A stretch of DNA of 22,886 nucleotides from assembly GCA_009699765.1 (NCBI GenBank), contig WLNN01000005.1, forward strand, positions 1-22,886, given 5' to 3'. A program made the translations under genes and the position numbers. This DNA is from Actinomycetota bacterium. Lineage in GTDB: Bacteria > Actinomycetota > Actinomycetes > Nanopelagicales > Nanopelagicaceae. Shown one piece after another: positions 21,775 to 22,886 of this stretch. Under the pieces are notes generated by a model, which was not told where the DNA came from, ran no database searches, and saw only the letters and a program-made list of their open reading frames with translations. Positions within the stretch are counted from its first letter, which is position 1. Each line of letters starts with the position of its first letter.

Positions 21775-22886
21775 AGGCGTAAACCAAGGTGAAGGTAATT
21801 TAGCTCTACTTCTGAAGGTATCCCCACGCACCATTTGTGTAACTCCGTCACGAGAGGTTCCCTTGATCCACGTTACTGCTCCTGCAGAATTTCTTGAGAT
21901 TATTTCGAGCGAAACCACATTAGGTAAGCCAAATGCAGCAGCGACAAGTGCTTGCGTTGCAGAAGCGCTCCAGTTAGCGAAACGAGGATTTAAAGCAGTT
22001 GTGACGCTTGCGGTATCCGCAACTGATTGTGTGTAGCTGGTATATCCACCCCAGGCATCTGCCGAAGATTGAGTTGCTCCTCCTGATGATGAAAAGAAGT
22101 ACGCCTGAATAGGATTGCCATCACTTAATATTGCGAGCCCAGTCGAGGTATCAACAACGGTACGCAAAACAGCTGCACGCCATAGCTTGCCAACTTTCGC
22201 TTCACCTTCTTTTGCATAGCCCACGAAATTTTGATCTGCGATGTGTGAATACAAATGGCAATCGCAAGAGCCTTTGATGGACCCCATCTTAGAAAGCGCA
22301 TAACTTCGAGATGCAATCGTTTGCGCCTCTAAAACAGCCGCTGGCCACGAAGTAGAAATCTCGCTAATTCCAAGTAAGTACTCGTCATGCAATGAGAGTG
22401 AGTTTGTCACCTCAAGAGCGCCTTTAACTACCTTGATTTGTATGAACCCATAACGGAAGCGTTCTGTCGTACCTGACTCGGTAACAGTGACCAGCGGGGT
22501 TGATCCACCACTCCAGCGAAGGGTTAATAGCGATGAGTTATAGCCTTTAATGCTTTTTGCATCAGCAGATAGTGACAGTGTAAGTTTCTTTTTATTCGCA
22601 ACTGTTGAAATAAGAACATCACCTGAAAATAACTGTAATGAAGTGCCAGATGATGTGGTTGAGAAAATTACGCTCTTAAGTGCATGGCCGATATTGACAC
22701 GAATTGTTGCGGTATCAATTACCGGGGCAATCACAACATCCTTGTAGTAATAATTAAGAATCGCTGTTGCGCTATCGCCTTGCACCGCACGTTCTCTTGC
22801 ACCGATTTGGCTCATTCCGACGCCATGGCCATATCCAGAACCTGTAAATGAAAAAGTTGAAGGAATATCCACACCACGTGCAGGAG
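21766..22886 (-). CDS. SpoIID/LytB-domain protein (5' end outside window)
   Basis: At least 373 codons are open to the right edge. The GTG at 22872 gives a possible start, but the codons upstream (P-A-R-G-V) stay in frame and no signal peptide precedes the first motif, so the true start probably lies outside. Visible parts are TGSGYGHGVGMSQIGARERA near the N-terminus, a SpoIID core (LHDEYLLGISEISTSWPAAVLEAQTIASRSYAL) and the downstream SSGGATQSSADAWGG...YTQSVAD. SpoIID/LytB domains are extracytoplasmic lytic transglycosylase or amidase-enhancer modules that act on peptidoglycan. Nothing else here suggests sporulation, so a cell-wall remodelling role is likelier. It converges on dapD with 32 bp between the stops. 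Confidence 0.85.
   Translation of the reverse strand, partial: PARGVDIPSTFSFTGSGYGHGVGMSQIGARERAVQGDSATAILNYYYKDVVIAPVIDTATIRVNIGHALKSVIFSTTSSGTSLQLFSGDVLISTVANKKKLTLSLSADAKSIKGYNSSLLTLRWSGGSTPLVTVTESGTTERFRYGFIQIKVVKGALEVTNSLSLHDEYLLGISEISTSWPAAVLEAQTIASRSYALSKMGSIKGSCDCHLYSHIADQNFVGYAKEGEAKVGKLWRAAVLRTVVDTSTGLAILSDGNPIQAYFFSSSGGATQSSADAWGGYTSYTQSVADTASVTTALNPRFANWSASATQALVAAAFGLPNVVSLEIISRNSAGAVTWIKGTSRDGVTQMVRGDTFRSRAKLPSPWFTPAP

Noticed and set aside
22870..22872. GTG as the true start of the SpoIID-domain protein
   Set aside because: The frame continues upstream to the window edge, and a protein starting here would lack the export signal expected for a peptidoglycan-acting domain.
1..22886. 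CRISPR arrays, tRNA/rRNA genes, transposases, phage genes, toxin-antitoxin or defence clusters
   Set aside because: I found no regularly spaced repeats, no tRNA-like cloverleaf sequence, and no such protein families. Gene content and codon style are uniform from end to end, so no sign of recent transfer is visible by eye.

Overview
The window looks like a compact chromosomal segment of a small-genome, moderate-GC actinobacterium. Actinobacteria-restricted markers are spread across it: a WhiB regulator with C-x2-C-x5-C, the mycothiol deacetylase MshB, DUF3107, DUF3117, actinobacterial-type DapC and DapD, and MoeZ. Gene gaps are usually below 90 bp, neighbours often overlap by 1-4 nt, and several starts appear leaderless. 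This fits freshwater acI-type actinobacteria (Nanopelagicales, 'Ca. Planktophila/Nanopelagicus'). That placement is an inference from style and gene content, not from a marker gene.

Layout, left to right. (1) 1-4071, minus strand: fdxA, dapC, manC-like nucleotidyltransferase, whiB (WhiB2/WhmD type) and a family-2 glycosyltransferase that runs off the left edge. (2) 4160-5755, plus: a cysteinyl-tRNA synthetase with an unusual SH3-like N-terminal extension. (3) 5752-8111, minus: moeZ, mshB and a small membrane protein, with touching or 1-nt-overlapping ends. (4) 8178-10431, plus: TetR regulator, DUF3107 protein, DEAD-box RNA helicase. (5) 10434-12810, minus: EamA transporter, PHP phosphoesterase, MarC protein, joined by two ATGA overlaps. 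(6) 12874-14672, plus: PRC/MgtE_N/CBS protein and DUF1003 protein. (7) 14643-20776, minus: a long collinear run of LOG, SRPBCC, small sigma-region-4-like protein, DUF3117, pepA, O-methyltransferase, htrA, tatB, mrp. (8) dapD (plus), and a SpoIID-domain protein (minus) that runs off the right edge.

Most blocks resemble conserved actinobacterial neighbourhoods. From memory of M. tuberculosis H37Rv they correspond to whiB2-manB (Rv3260c-Rv3264c), mshB...fdxC-dapC (Rv1170-Rv1178), moeB1/moeZ-tetR-TB9.4-rhlE (Rv3206c-Rv3211) and dapD...Rv1205...Rv1211...Rv1220c-htrA-tatB-mrp-Rv1231c/Rv1232c (Rv1201c-Rv1232c). The functions are mainly housekeeping: diaminopimelate synthesis (dapC, dapD), envelope glycans, mycothiol, sulfur-carrier activation, RNA metabolism, Tat export and envelope proteolysis.

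I see no CRISPR array, prophage, transposon, tRNA, rRNA or defence island, and no convincing new multigene system. The unusual items are the SH3-CysRS fusion, a symmetric divergent promoter between LOG and dapD, a recurrent leaderless -10/ATG layout, a probable ATT start for pepA, a free-standing sigma-region-4-like protein, and the absence of sigE/rseA from the htrA locus.
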